From Turnera subulata (Eukaryota; Streptophyta; Magnoliopsida; Malpighiales; Passifloraceae), in assembly GCA_028386065.3 (NCBI GenBank), contig JAKUCV010007199.1:1-64000 (forward strand): 64,000 bases of DNA, in the 5' to 3' direction. This document shows positions 1-13,420 of this stretch, in pieces; position 1 is the first letter of the stretch; each line of letters starts with the position of its first letter. The translations under genes and the position numbers were made by a program. Below the pieces are notes generated by a model. That model ran no database searches and was not told the origin of the DNA. It saw only the letters and a program-made list of their open reading frames with translations.

Positions 1-344
1 TGATGCCGTGATGGCTTACTACTTGTTAAGCCGGTTAGTTTCATTTACTTTTATGACATCTCGTGGTTAATACATTTTCATGGAAAATGTTTGTATACCG
101 AAGCATCGGTTTTTGTACCCCGGGTTTTCAAGAGTATTTTGGTAACTCTTTTTCATTTAATTATTTTATTTTTATTTAATTGGGGTACGGGCTTCCACAA
201 ATCGACTAGGGACATTTAAGAATATGAAATATTCTAGGGTTATAAGTATGTGCAAGCGTTTATCTCATAAACGATACTTATTGGAATAACCTCAGTGCGT
301 ATACATGACTACAAATAATCATCCATGATTGGCTTTTGGGCATA
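1..344. other. Left-edge non-coding sequence
   Basis: AT-rich sequence with no exon, RNA gene or recognisable protein similarity. It ends where the LINE relic begins. It may belong to an older repeat cut off by the window edge, but I see no terminal repeat or target duplication to show this. Confidence 0.3.
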
Positions 345-1200
345 TTACTAACAACAAGGACAGCTCTTCCCTTCAAAATACTTTGCCAAATGTAAGAGGG
401 ACGGCTACCAGTTCCTACATTGAATGGACACTATTTATTGGATCCATAACCTTGTTTCTTCTTTTGCCTGAAGTTAGCATCCAATCTTCTAGCCAAGCTC
501 TCCATCGCCAGAATGAACAAGTATGGAGAGAGAGGATCTCCCATTCTCCTCTAGAATTTTCACCTTCAGAATCATTGAGATATATGTTGTATTAAACTCC
601 TTCAACATATTCCCCGAGTTGAAGAGACTTCTGGCCGCTTTCACCACATCCTGATCAAGAACATGCCCAGTATTTCTAGAAGAAAGCACCACTAAACCCA
701 TCCGGGCCAGGGGATTTGTTAGTTCCCATTGAAAAAACCACCTCTTTGATTTCTTCATTAGATAACTCAGCCAACAGCAGGTCATTCATCCCCTGCGTAA
801 CCATGCTTGGTATCATCTCATGTAACTCCCCTGATAGTACCGAGTTTTCTGACCTGTAAACATCCTTGAAGTGCCTTACTACCTCTTCCTTTTTCTACTC
901 CTCATCTCTAATCCACTAGTCTACACCTACTTTCAGCATCGATATTTTATTCCTTCCTCGTCTCTGAATTGTGGTAACATGGAAAAAGGAGGTGTTACAA
1001 TCTCCTTCTTTCAGCCACTTCACTCTTGCTTTCTGAGCCCAATAATACACATCCTCCTTCCTCCACTCCTCTTCAAGTTTCCTCCATCTACTCAGCCTCT
1101 CTCGCCTTTACTTCGGACTTTGTCATAAGTAAAACGAAGTCATTCATCCATGAATTAGTGCTGTAATCAAAGAACTCACTTTCATATTCTGATCCTCTAT
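345..1200 (-). mobile_element. LINE (L1-type) reverse transcriptase relic
   Basis: Translated on the minus strand, 489-785 gives a degraded non-LTR reverse transcriptase start: a derivative of the PxxPGPDG region, then a segment like DVVKAARSLFNSGNMLKE and an LIPKV-like stretch. It runs directly into GDPLSPYLFIL and a MESLARRLDANF-like segment (about 480-545). The palm core normally between these parts is missing. Further down (345-440) comes a GSRPSYIWQSIL-like segment found after the RT domain in plant LINEs, so the FADD catalytic block is missing as well. Plus-strand ORFs here are shadows. It is a dead element with at least two internal deletions; its ends are not resolved. Confidence 0.7.
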
Positions 1201-2689
1201 TTTCACTGAACACCGATGATACAAGTAGGGAATGGTCCAACGGAGGCCATACCGTGGGATTGATTCTTTTGGATCAGATTTGTGATACAAAAAGACACAA
1301 ACTTCTTAATCTTTGCAATATACTGATAGTGAGTCACTTGTCTGTGCTTTGTATAAATCATTACAGTGAGAGTAAGGTCAATGTGAAAAAACTTCATATT
1401 CTTTTCTCTTCTTACTTTGCTGTTGACGTTGGGTAATTGACGAATAGAACTGTAGAGTCACAATTATATGATAAGAGTATGGAATTCAATTAATTTTAGG
1501 ATGATTATGTTAGACAAAATGCTCTGGTCCAATTTGGACAACAGAGAATGTTCTGGATTTTTATTTTTATTTTTTTGTCGAAATGTTCTGGAAATTTTAT
1601 GCTTTAACTGTTATCTGCTTGGTATTTGATTTGATTTTGATAGCTGATGCTTCAAATCAATGTCTCTCTAAGACTTTTGGGGGAAAAAGAAAAATCCCAG
1701 AACTGCTATTGGAGGATTGGAGCACTATTTGGTGTAATTTGTTAAATGACGGTCATGACTGTTTCTATATTTTGTCAAAACATACACGTTAAACTTCATA
1801 TAAACTGAAGTTAACAAATTCACGTCAACCCTAGTCCAACATAACATAAATTAAAGACTACCAACCACAATTCAGTCAGCTAGTTATATGGGGGAGGCAA
1901 ATAAATTGAACTCGAACCACATTGAAGTCTGGAGAGGTTAGCACAAAGTGTTGATTGTGTGATCAAGCTGTTGGAAATTTACAGTAACAAGCTTTTGGCG
2001 CCATCATCAACTAGTTTCTAGAAGTAATTCAAATATGCAACTATTGTATTATTGTAATGTTTTAGTTATTTATATTATCTGATCATTCTTGGGAGACTTG
2101 AGGGTCTGATGCTGCAAGTTGTATTGTAATCTGGTTCAATCAAGTAAAATAAAAGAAAAAAAAGATGTTGGTGTTTCACTTCATTGTTATTCTGAGATGT
2201 TCAGAGTGGTTAAAAACAAAAGATTGAGAGATTTGTGTGAAAATTAATGAAACAATAACCAACAGTCTCAGCCTGTTGATTCTGCAGAATTCTGGATTTT
2301 CCAGAAATGATTCAAGGCTTTGTTTCTGGGTCACACCAGAGGAGAGAAAAGCCATCACAAAGTGCTTTAAATTGGTGAACAAGAAACCAGCAAAAGAACT
2401 AACCATGCGCCCCATGCCTATATGGTGTACAAGCATGGGTGTTGATTCTTTGCTTCTCAAAAATCCTTCTTGCATTATTTTAACTTTTTTATCATTTTTT
2501 TTTGTAAAAAATTGTACAATGTTTTAGCCGAAATATCTTGCTGTCTCTGATAGTAAAAACTGGAACGGTGGCAAAACCGTGAAATACCCTACAACAAATG
2601 AACGGGCATTCAATAGTATTCACTCATTTCCGCATCACACCATGTACACAAACACCATATTATCTGTTGCTGCGGAAAAAGCTTTTCTT
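1201..2689. other. Intergenic region downstream of the RIC gene
   Basis: No exon or RNA gene seen. Short ORFs on both strands have no recognisable motif or codon pattern. The right end should contain the 3' untranslated region of the minus-strand RIC gene. Confidence 0.4.
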
Positions 2690-4072
2690 CTAGACTGCAA
2701 TGTCCTTTGATGCTCTTGAACATTCTGATCCCCCGGATCCATTGTCCGTAAAAGGAAACACGTCTTGTGAATTGTTCTGCTCTTTGGGTGCTTTAGACTT
2801 CCGTGCTCGAGAGTGTTTTGGAATGCAGGGTGGCTGTGGATCATCCTGGGCAGGTGATTCAGAACCAGCACCACCAGTGTTCTTACTCCGCCTTGTGCTC
2901 CGAACGCTGTCCCCATCTCTGGAATCCATTGACCTGTTTGAGGAACGGTGGCGCCTGGATTGCTTTGGTGCATCCGAGCTTCGAGGGGAAGTGTCGGCGG
3001 ATTCTTGGCGCTTTGAGTGCCTTCTCCCATCACTGCTCTTTCGAGATGGAGAATCCGGGGGTAAGCCAGCACCAGAAGAGCGCCTTGATTTGTGCTTCCT
3101 TCCCTTGTGACTACCACCTATTCATGCAAGCACAGAAGGAATTAATGCAATATCAACAGAGTTGCTCAATCTTGATCAGCTCATACAAGAAAATTGAATA
3201 GAGGCATGGTTTATCATGAGTAGAACACAGGCAAACCTTCTGAAGGTTGTTTAACGGAAAGAGTATCCGTTTCCTCCTTAGAAATAACAGACTCACTCCC
3301 ATCCAACAGCGCACTTCCATCCATTGCTCCACCTGAATCTGAAGAGCTAAACTCCTTCATCTGCACATTTTTGCACCGGAACAATCATTGATGATACCAA
3401 TCACAGTTTCCACCTAAAATGCCAAGAATTTCCTTGTTTCCCTCTATCCATTTTCTTTTGTCATCAACTTGCCTCAGGTTCTACGGTTAGATACAGGGTA
3501 AAGATTTGGCATGCTTAGGAGGAATAACCAAAATTGCTCAAGGGAGAACAGACAGGAAATGGAAGGGTCACGGTAACCTACTAATAGTTTGTAAGTAGTA
3601 TCAATGTATCATCATACAAAACCAAGGAAAATGAATGGCATACCCAGCTTGGGTTGTTATTGGTCCCAGTAGTATTGGCGTTAGAAGGGCCATCCCATCC
3701 AATGTGCGCGACATGCTTTACATCTGTAGGAAATCCTATCTCTATTTCCTTTTCCTTCTCGTCTGCGTAAAATTGGAGAAATCATCCATAGCAACACCAA
3801 CAGTTAGTTTCTGGAAATAAAAATGAAGCGTAAGACCTGAAAGGCCAGCTTCTTCGTAGAGGTGCTCGATTTCAACATTAGTTGCTAATATGAAGAGGAC
3901 GTGATACAATCAAAAGAATCCTGACAGAAATATAGAGACTGGAGAACGTGCAATGAAGCTTCATTTTGTTTGAAGTAATAATTCCTTTGCTTGAAAAATG
4001 TTGTTGATGCTTACCAAATATTTGGGAAATGTATCTTAGACCTCTCATGAGTCCTTTCACCTTTGTACCCAT
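2690..4072 (-). CDS. ROP-interactive CRIB motif protein (RIC family)
   Basis: Four exons read 4072-4015, 3762-3644, 3360-3237 and 3117-2690, all with GT-AG junctions and matching phases; they give 242 aa. The N-terminus starts MGTKVKGLMRGLRYISQIF, the conserved start of a plant RIC subgroup. The CRIB motif IGFPTDVKHVAHIG lies at residues 28-41, followed by WDGPS. The rest is low complexity: Ser/Asp-rich, then Arg/Ser/Lys-rich, with no second domain. RIC proteins bind active ROP GTPases through the CRIB motif and link them to actin, microtubule or calcium responses at the cell cortex; that role is family knowledge. I do not assign a RIC number. The start is firm because it matches the family and follows an in-frame leader without another ATG. 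Confidence 0.88.
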
Positions 4073-5906
4073 CTATGCTCCACCTAATGGCACCAGAGAA
4101 TCAAAAGTAGTCCTGCAAATTTGCTGCTTCCTAACTTGAGAAAATGTAAAGAACAAAAGAAATATATCAGAAAGGGTGGTAGGGACAACAAGAGGGAAAT
4201 TATAAATGAACAGGATTATTATCTATTAGTAAGAGCATAATTTAGAAATCATACCTTCAAAGAAAAAAGGGACCAACCATGGTTCGGTGCTATAATGTGG
4301 AGTATCCGTCCCTCCCCTTCTCTGCCTTTCGAACAATAACACATAAAAATCCAGGGGGAAACAATCAATGATCCAAAAATAAAAAAGGAGGATGGATATC
4401 CTCTATTTTTATTTTTTTGTTGTTTCTGCTTCTTTTAACTCTGGCAATTCCTGATTGCCTTTGTATCCCCAGTTAAGAAGAGGGGAGGGAGACAATGGAA
4501 TTGAATACCTCAAGTTTGAAGTTCTTGCACATGATTTTTGTTTGGAGGCTGGGTGCTGATGTGGTTTCCATTCAAGTGTCTGTCAATTGAAACCAGTAGA
4601 TAACCTTATTTTCAGGGCAAAAATCTATCAGGTGCCAGCAGCTTTGACTAAATTTAGGCTCTCCTGATCCGAGTTTTTAATGAAAGCCCGGGAAAAACGG
4701 TTTGGATTGTACCGTTATGGAATAGTAGTTGACGTCTATGTGTGCTTTCTTTTCAGCGCTTTTCATTTTCTTTGGTAAATGAACTGAGTCAAAGCCAGGA
4801 TAAGATAATTATAACCTAAACATAGAAGCCACAGCCCTAGTTTCATATCTTGTTCAAAAAAAAAGTCATAGCCCCAAATACATTCATGATTCAACGTCTA
4901 TTCTGATATTGTTTTTTTTTAAAGAAAAGAAAAACATCATCTGTTACTATAGCTAAATTTAACACAACAAATCAGCTTAGGCTTTTGCTGGATCCTCTGT
5001 CTGCAGAAAATTTTATTTTGCTGATTACAAAAGTAATATTAGTATTCATATTATCCCTAAGGATTCCTTTTTCCCTTACTGTCCTAATTTATTTATATTA
5101 CTTAGGATTTGGATATACACACTAATTCAACATACTTACATGGTATGCTTATTGTATGATTATTATTAACAAAATCAAATTTAAAATAAGATTTATTATT
5201 AGCTGGGGAGTCGTAGGGGGGTTATAAGCAGACAGCTAGGAAGAAAGGCAGACAGAATAACTGCATGAACACAAAGAGTTCAAGAGTTTTTTTTTTTGAA
5301 CCCCAAAGAGTTCAAGAGTTCGGTCCGTGCAGTTTGGATCATGATGGTTTAACGTACATAACGCTGTGACAGAAATGTCAGCCTTTGAAAAATCAGGGCC
5401 ATGTAAGATCAACATGCCTTGGGCCTTCCTGGCTCATACCACCACCGGCAAATATGTTTACAGACTTGGGTAAGTAAAAAGGGATGTGGTTCGAATTATG
5501 GGTCTCAAAGTTTTGCCTGCTTCTACTTCTCTCGAAGTTTTAAAACTTTTGTTCCCTAGTTGATCCAATTTCAATACAAACACCACAGGTTGAAAACGGA
5601 AAATGGAAACACCATATGATAAGAATTGCTGGCTTCTGCCTCTGCCAGCAATGTTAACTGATATGAGGCATGCCTGCTTGAGCATAGACAAGAACGACAT
5701 GCTTTCTGATCAAAGGTGGGTGAAGCACGAAAACAAAGAACCAACTAAAAGATTGCACCAGTAAAACAAAAATGAAATGTTGTATAGAACATCATATTGG
5801 TAGTGTGAATTTAAGGTGCTGAAATATATATCATATAAATTTTTTAGGCAAGTCCATAATAAGAAGCAAAACGCATAGCCGCAGCGAAAAACCTCTCCGC
5901 ATCCCT
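4073..5906. other. Region between the RIC and GLTP genes
   Basis: Contains the promoter and 5' untranslated region of the RIC gene (a non-coding exon is possible just above 4072, where a CATAG precedes the ATG) and, at its right end, the 3' untranslated region of the GLTP gene. A minus-strand ORF at 5458-5700 has no recognisable motif and is not treated as a gene. Confidence 0.4.
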
Positions 5907-8068
5907 CTATGAAGCTTTCATATCATCCAATCCAACACTAGCCTGCATCAATAAATGAGCTTGGATAAGCAAAAGTTACAGGCTGATATTTCAAAGGCAT
6001 TCAGTGAACGGTAAACAGTACAAGAAGGGGTGGGCAATCAAATGTACTAGCCAAAGAACTCCAATCTGCTTCACATCCCTCAATTATTTGTGCCAAAAGT
6101 GACATTATGCCAGATATAAGAACAGAAAATACTGCATATTCTAGTTTGATGGCCATGTATGTCATTCGAAATATTCAATACATACAAAAAAAAGTATCTA
6201 GTCACAATCAACTCTCACCAGAAACTTGTGATTCTCCTCAAGAAATGGAGAAAAGTTAGCACAAAACTGCTCCATGTCAGTATTGACGTTACCAGAGCCA
6301 CCTATCACTTCCATGAACTTGTCCCTGTTTGGAGCCAGCTTCATGGCAACCTGTAATCCAGTGATCAATATATCAAGAAAACTGGAACAACAAATGTTTC
6401 ATTTTACTGCTTAAAATTCTGCACAGATAAATCCTTGTGAAGAAAAACCGGGCAAACTTCAATACATATGCGCAAGATTTGTTTTAAAGAGAAAAAGGGC
6501 TCATTTCCAAGAGATATCAAATTAATTGAGACTGGGCGGTCTAATTCAGGATAACAAAACACGCGCTGCATATATATCAAATGGTAAAAGTACAACTACG
6601 GTATTGAGTTGAATAGGAATAGAAGAAATTACGGTAAAACTTGAACTAGCAAGCCACCCATGATATTTTTTCAGGGTCTTCTCGTAGGAGTTTGTACAGC
6701 ACTGTGTCATCGTCCAATCTGCATGGGATAGTAAATTGCGGAACAGTTTGACCAGGAAATCCATCGCTCTGGACAATCATAAAAAAATGATAAATTAGTG
6801 CGGAATGAAAATTCCATTCATTATAAAGGTAGAATGCTAACAGCAAATCTAGTTCCAGGTTTCCTTTCTGGATTTTCCAATACTGTTAGAAAATCTCCGC
6901 ATGCACTTTTTCATTTCATATGGGATGAGAACAACAAAACTGCTAAACTAAGGACATTTTCTTCTACGATTTAACTTAACTAAAGCAAAACCAATCTCTT
7001 GGTTATAAACATGCGCAAGCCACTAACAAAAGTTGGAAAGACAAAGGTGCAGGGAAAAGAAGTAACAGAAATATTCATGAACCTGGTAAGCCAAAGAAGA
7101 CCATTGGTACAGCTAGATGATCCTTTTGCTGTTTTTGCTGCAACCTCTTCTTGAACCATAGTATACAAAAGGTTATACTTAGTTGGATCAGACAAATATT
7201 TGGTCTCCAACCTCTGTCAGTAAGAACACAAAACAAAATGCTTCAGTATTGATCCCTTTTAAGTATAGGAAGGAAATTAGATTTAGATGTTACTAAAACT
7301 CAACAAACATAAAAGGTGCAGGTTCAGGATGTAGATCAGATCCTTTCTCAAGCGAAACAAACACAGAGTGAGGCAGAGGACACTAGCATAACCAAAAATG
7401 GGAGCCAAAGCAATGTGTACAAAACTCACAGAGATTGGATTAAATCTCTCAAGTAGGCTTTACAATTGTGAGAAGCAACGGAAACAAACCAAAACAAAAA
7501 ACAATCAACTCAAATAAAATATCCTCCATTGTACTTGATTTACTAGGAAGATCAAGTATCGAACATTTGCATCACAGGAACAAATAACCAAACCCTACAC
7601 GTGGCAGTGCAGGATCACTATGATTGGCTTACCGTTATATTGCCGCCGATATCGGATTTTACAATAGCCAGAGCAGCACCGAACTTATCTGCCATGAAAA
7701 AGAAAACAGAAAGAGAAAGATATGAGCTCAATCTGAAGCGAAGATCCTCAACTGAACTACTCTACGTCACAATTAAGATCACACATAAATGATTGATTGC
7801 ATCTCCATTTCCAGTTTCATGACACAAAAAGCTCTATGCCATCACTTCTAAAGTAGTAGTAAGTAACAAAGCTCTAATTTCCAGTAACTGGTTAAATAAA
7901 TTAAAAAGAAAGGGAGGAATAGATTCAAATTTGAAACGCACCGATGACGGGCAAAATCAATTTGCAGACTTCGAGGAAAGGCTTGGAGAGGAGTTCTCCG
8001 TTATCGGATTTGACGTGTTTCATTCCTTCCAAGGAGGGAGTGAACACCGTTGTTCCCTGGGCCGCCAT
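5907..8068 (-). CDS. Glycolipid transfer protein (GLTP1-like)
   Basis: Six exons: 8068-7942, 7688-7633, 7213-7083, 6768-6633, 6350-6219 and 5942-5907. All junctions are GT-AG and in phase, giving 205 aa, the usual length for plant GLTP1-type proteins. Family residues that contact the glycolipid headgroup are present or conservatively replaced: Asp55 and Asn59 in DIGGNIT, Arg62 at the usual basic position, Trp102 in GLLWLTR and His141 in YHGW. The protein ends LDDMKAS. GLTP-fold proteins are soluble, all-helical and move glycosphingolipids between membranes; which lipid this one prefers cannot be told from sequence. A non-coding 5' exon is likely, since CTGCAG stands just upstream of the ATG and a GTACGG-type donor near 8205. 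Confidence 0.93.
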
Positions 8069-10298
8069 TTTCCGTTAACGCTTTTGTCACTGCAGTGATC
8101 AGGAACAGAAAGAAGAGGCCGGATCAGCAGATCTAGGCGTTGTTTCGATTAAGAGTGAAAGAAGAAGTTACACAAAATGAGTAAAGAGAGCAATGGAGAG
8201 ATCCGTACGTAGATGGCTCGGTGTTCTTCTTTCTTGGATTCGGTAGTCAAATGGGAGCGAGACGTGGGGGTGAAGAAGATTTGTTTTGAATGGAATTGAG
8301 AAAAAGGAAAGAACAGGAAAGGAGATAATTAGAATCGGATTCTATCTTTTTATTCGATTAAGCGGAATTTGGAATTTGGGATTTGAATTAGTGGCTTAAT
8401 TAATCCTTAATAATCATAGTTTGATGCAGTGGGCGCGTCGGTTACTAGTTGGCTTCACGTCTTCTGCAGTTCTAGTTTTTTCTGGTAGAAAAAAAAATGT
8501 TTAGGGTGGGGGGCAGGCTCTTTTTTTCGGATACGTTATGCGGAATTCCGCCCTGAATAAATAGATTATTATGTTGTGTGAGTCCTCCAATAAATTGTTT
8601 TTACACACATAAAGTTTTGAATTTACTTAAATAGAATTAAATCGCTTATCACTCCGACTAACCCCACATTTATACGGCCACCTCATGCTTCTACACCATG
8701 ATAGGCCATGCTGAAATAATAATTATATATAAATCATCCATTGAGTTGAGGGATAGATGGTTAGATTCTTGTAGTTTAATAGTGAATTTTGATTTTTTTT
8801 AGTTTTACTTTTAGTTCCAGAAATTGGATGTAAAAGTTTAGAAATGACTTCTCTTCAGCAAGAATACGGTAACAAGTAATAATCACAATATTCTTTCCTG
8901 AAACTTAGTAAAAGTAAAAATACTTAAAAAAATTGTGAATTTGATTGAAAAAAAAAATATATATTATGGCTGCATTGGCACTTGTTATAGCACTAGTACA
9001 TTACTTAGATTCTGTCAAATCAGGTTACAAATTGATTCAGTTCATGATTTATATATATATGTATATATTGATTGCCTCAAATCCACATTCTCGAGGAGGA
9101 TCGAAATATTATTTTTAGCAGTGCAAAAATAATGTTAACAAAATTTAACTCTTACAGTGCAATGTGAGAACTAACACGGGAATATTTCATTTCTACTTAA
9201 CATAATTCAAGTAATTTCTGTAGTTGTTTTTTTTTGTCGGATTAATTTCTATGGTTATGACTATTGATATAAGTTGAAATTTTTTATTTTCCATCAATAA
9301 CGTGCTTCCCTAGAGTCAAATTGTTAAAAACGCCTTATGTTTTTTTAACCGATACATCAATTTATCATGTTATTCTCAAATATGCAAAACCGGACATAGC
9401 AACAAATCAACATTTTGGAGGCACACGATCAATTGCTCAGGATGGAGGGGAAATTGTGATTATCAGATTGTACAGAAACCCCTTTTTTAATTCTGACAAT
9501 TTTGTTGAACAACAAAATGTTCGGTTGCTCTCCCTTTTGAATTCTTCATTTCTGCAAATGGTATTTATATTTTGCAAGTTCAAATAAGGTACATAAATAA
9601 GCCCAGTGAGCGGCCGAGAGTGGGCTAAGCAAAGGCCACTGTGAACCCAAAAACAGAAAAATGGAGATCTTCAAAGTTCAATCTGCTTATACCACATCAG
9701 GTCCCAAGATGCAGACCCAAAAACATAAAAAAAAAAAAAATGGATCTTCTAAGTTCAAATATGCTCATAACTCAATACTCAGGAGGATGCATCTTGTTAC
9801 TACTGTCCCTAAATACTCAGGAGGATGCATCTTGTTAGTTGTTACTACTAGGAGCACAATATGCCAGCCAACAGGGCATGATTTGTCAAATTGTCAAATC
9901 TTTGAAGGGATCTATTTACAGCTTGTCTAGTATTATTGCTGCGGATCAGTAGCCCAGTTGGATGACTGGGATTCATGGCATTTTGGCTTTTCATATTAAA
10001 AAAAAAAAAAGAAAAGAATAACTCATGGCAAGATATTTTTGTTTTTTTTTTATTTCTCGTAGCTTCACAAAAAAACCCCAAGTTTTTATAAGCTAATCAA
10101 GCTACGGAATCCCCTTGCTTCTCATAATAGAACAAAGTAGGAATACAAATTTTTTTGTCCTGATTTTATATATTCTCAAGAGTAATTAAATAAATTCATT
10201 AGACAAAACAAAATTGCAGAACCCCAAGGGAAATCATTGAAAGTTTAAGATTCTCAAGCACATTTCATAAAGGTCACAGAAAACTTGTATTTCTCTAA
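8069..10298. other. Intergenic region between GLTP and dCTP pyrophosphatase genes
   Basis: Holds the GLTP 5' leader and promoter (about 8069-8400) and the 3' end of the next gene. The rest is AT-rich with several poly-A/T runs. Short ORFs here have no motif. A short direct repeat is listed separately. Confidence 0.4.
9774..9838. repeat. Two-copy direct repeat
   Basis: The phrase AATACTCAGGAGGATGCATC followed by TTGTTA occurs twice, at 9774-9799 and about 9811-9836, separated by about 11 bases. It is a local tandem duplication with no visible function. Confidence 0.7.
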
Positions 10299-11435
10299 TT
10301 AGAAGACATTTGGTGGATATTTGATAGCATTCTTGACAATTTTCTTGATGGCAGCATCGCCAAGATCAATCCCGCATATATCAGCCAATCTGATGAGGTA
10401 TAGCAGCACATCAGATAGCTCCTCACCAAGATGCTCCTTATCTTCTTCTTCCCAATTTGGCAATCCCTTGTCTACCTCTCCCCTCCATTGGAATATTTCC
10501 GATAGCTCCCCTACCTCTCCAACCTGAAACCCAAAAAGGAAAGGAATTAAATACTACTTATAATTGAACCTTATCCTGGCTGGAACATCCAAAATTCTGC
10601 GGTTTTATCTTATCGCATGAGATTCAAAGATGCTATGCTTCCAAGAATTAAGTCTTGATGCACTCTTAATACTTTATCATTCTTAGTTGTTTTGTGGCAT
10701 TACAAATTCCACAAGCATGGGCCTAAGTAAGAATATTGGTCAACACTATACATAATGCAGTGTTATCTTCCTTGATATTTATCTAAAGGGGTCATGGTTC
10801 CATCTTAGGTGAAAATTGGGTAGAATGCTAATATATTAATATTGCACGGCACAAATTTATACTATTTTCTACATAACTACGTAGAGTGTAGCATACTTTT
10901 GTTTTGTGTACATATTCATATCCTTTTGAGCAACATTTTTGGCCAACAATCTTCTTGTATGAGGAAAAATCTGACAAATCCTCCTAAGTCCTAGCCATTT
11001 GTTTGGTGATGGAAAATAGAGCACGGTTATATCAATAAGAGCACAAGATTAGGGAATGTAGGAAAAAAATAATATTAATTTTAACTCCGTTCAGTTGATC
11101 ATTGATATAACTAGAAAGAAAATGGTAAGAGTAAAGAAACCAAGAAAGGTATGTTTTGGACATCTCAATTAACATGAACAATTTTATACCTCTAAAAAAA
11201 AAAAAAATACATTGTATACCTCAAGAATCTAGAGGATTGCAAATTCATACTAAATACAAATTTAAGGAGCAAGGAAGATTACCATTGCAAGAAGAAGATT
11301 TCTAGGACTGTGGTACTTTTCCCAGTCTCTAGCTTTTGCAAATTCTTCTAGTTTCTTAGCCAGGTCCCTAAGACCAATATCCATCACTTTATCTTCTACT
11401 CTTTCTGTTTCCGCAATCTTCTCTCCTTCTCCCAT
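10299..11435 (-). CDS. dCTP pyrophosphatase 1-like (MazG-type NTP pyrophosphohydrolase)
   Basis: Two exons, 11435-11283 and 10523-10299, join in phase 0 and give 125 aa. The protein is an all-alpha MazG-like fold of the DCTPP1 (RS21-C6) type. Likely metal ligands stand in EVGELSEIFQW (Glu57, Glu60) and GEELSDVLLYLIRLAD (Glu86, Asp89), the two E-x-x-E/D pairs of the family. DCTPP1 enzymes hydrolyse dCTP and modified pyrimidine nucleotides to monophosphate plus pyrophosphate and clean the nucleotide pool. No organelle presequence is visible, so a cytosolic or nuclear place is likely. The start is the first ATG, and the length fits plant homologues. Confidence 0.92.
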
Positions 11436-12065
11436 GCTTAAGCTCCCTCTGGTTGTATTTAGAGTGGAGAGGCAGCTTATATAGCTCTAGAAAGTAGAAA
11501 GGCAATAAAAAAACAAAATTCTTGTTCCAAGATTTAGATATGCATCATAAGAATTAAAAACACAAAGGACGGGACCGAAAGTAGTGGAAAATGCCTTTTT
11601 CATGGTGTACAAATTAGATTCCTCATAGCCCCTGCGGTGCAAAATGGCCAACTTCTATTCCTCAGATTAGTCAAGAATATTCTATCTTAACTATGGCCAA
11701 ATCTTTATCTTTGAAGTGTGGGGAGAATTGGCTAACTAAACTCAAAACCAACGTTTAACACCACTAGTTTGGGGAATTTTCCATCCGTACTAAATGATGA
11801 GATGTCAGATCATTCTTTTTGGTGATTTAACTACTCTTTGGTAGAAGAGGCAGATTTAGTGTGATTAAACAAACGTTAATTGGCACTTTCAGATAGATAA
11901 GCAGATAAGCTTCCTAGTGGATTCCCATAGAATCCTTCTTTTTTGGTCACTAATGAAGTTCTAATTCTAGTAGCATGAAAAGATACAGGGTGAACACAAG
12001 TGTACGAAGTATAGTCGAACGTTAAAATTTGAAAGAACACTCATTATGAAAGGCTGTCGCATGAA
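11436..12065. other. Intergenic region upstream of the dCTP pyrophosphatase gene
   Basis: Contains the 5' leader and promoter of the minus-strand gene. No other exon or repeat recognised. Confidence 0.4.
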
Positions 12066-12590
12066 TATTTTTTTTTTTTAATCAAGAAGAGGCTGCATTA
12101 AATCTTCGTCTAAGAAGAAAGTATTGGATAAACAATCCCATAAACATGTTGGGACAAAAAAGAAATGCAACCCGCCGGAGGTTGAACTAGATGAGTTACC
12201 TCTAAACTCCAAAGTGGCAGCAAAGTGGGCAAACCAATTTGTACATTGGCATCCCTAAAGGTGTGGTTAAGCTGAATTTGCCAATTACGATTAATCAACT
12301 CCATGACTTTTTCGCTAAAGAAAAAGATTATACAACTCTTGAACTGTGTGGAGTAGTGAAGCACTTGCTCTGGGCTTGAGTTGCTTGCCGTTTTAAATTG
12401 GCTATAACTGTGGAGGCATCCACTTCCACTTGTACGCGTGGGAAGTCTAATATCCAGGCTTTCTGCAGACCAACGAATAATGACCAAAGCTCTGCATACA
12501 AGGGAATGCAGCAACCAATAATAAAGGAATAACAGGCTATACAATGGCCTGAATAGTCCTGAAGCAAGTCATGTGTTGAAACAAGACATG
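12066..12590 (-). mobile_element. LINE 3' fragment with RNase H domain relic
   Basis: On the minus strand, 12567-12328 reads like the RNase H-type (RVT_3) domain at the C-terminus of plant LINEs: AELWSLFVGLQKAW, then RVQVEVDASTVI. A second frame (12544-12110) carries the continuation after a frameshift and ends in an EVTHLVQPPAG-like tail. The fragment then ends in a poly-A tract, seen as poly-T at about 12067-12079 on the plus strand. This fits a 5'-truncated LINE that has since decayed. The 5' junction is approximate and I did not find a target duplication. Confidence 0.65.
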
Positions 12591-13420
12591 GTGTAGAATA
12601 CTCATGTGGGGTTAATCCAAGTGGTAAGTCACTTAATTTTGTTTTTCAATTAATTGGGGCAAAAGGTTTGAAACATTACATATTAACTTCGTTATGCTTA
12701 TCTGAGGCACAAATGACGCAAACTGAGTCAAATCTGAATTACCCCCAATATTCCGATGGAAAACTAAAAACATTGTCATTATTTTAAAATATTGGAATCC
12801 TTTAAAATTTCCCGCCCCTACCATCACTAGGATAGTAATAATTCCCAAATTTTTGTCATCATGCTATTCAATTTTGACTTAGTCGTCTCCCCTAGCCAAT
12901 CTTTGGCATATAATTTTCAAATTTTTCGGTGGTGTTATTTCAGATTGTATAAGCTCCACATGCCATTTACTTAATACTAAAGAGGGGTCCAACGGCAAAC
13001 CAAAATTGGCCATATTAGCAAGGATGTTTTAAAACTCTTGGACCAAGATTGGTCATGGGACCATCTGATCAAGATGGAATAGCAAACAAATAAAATTTGA
13101 CAAATTGGGGTTCAATCACCAAAATGATCAATTTTAGTGAGTAAAGCAACTAAATTATATGGTTAGCCCATTAACTAGTATATATCATTAGTCAGTCATA
13201 ACATTTATATTGATTTTTTTGTCATTTCAATACAAACAACCAACCAATCATCACTAATCTCCTTGTTAATTTTAATATGCTGAATGAAAGAAAAATTAAT
13301 AGAAAATATGTTTAGGTGGAATACTATCATGAAACAGTACTTTGTTAATGCTCAAGAAAAAAAGCTAACTAGGTTAAAAGAAATTTAGGTTAATTAATAA
13401 AATAGGTTTAACAAATGTCC
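12591..13420. other. Intergenic AT-rich sequence
   Basis: No exon, RNA gene or clear repeat seen. Confidence 0.35.

Noticed and set aside
5458..5700. Minus-strand 80-aa ORF as an extra exon or gene
   Set aside because: No motif, no splice partner in phase with the RIC gene, and the RIC model is complete without it.
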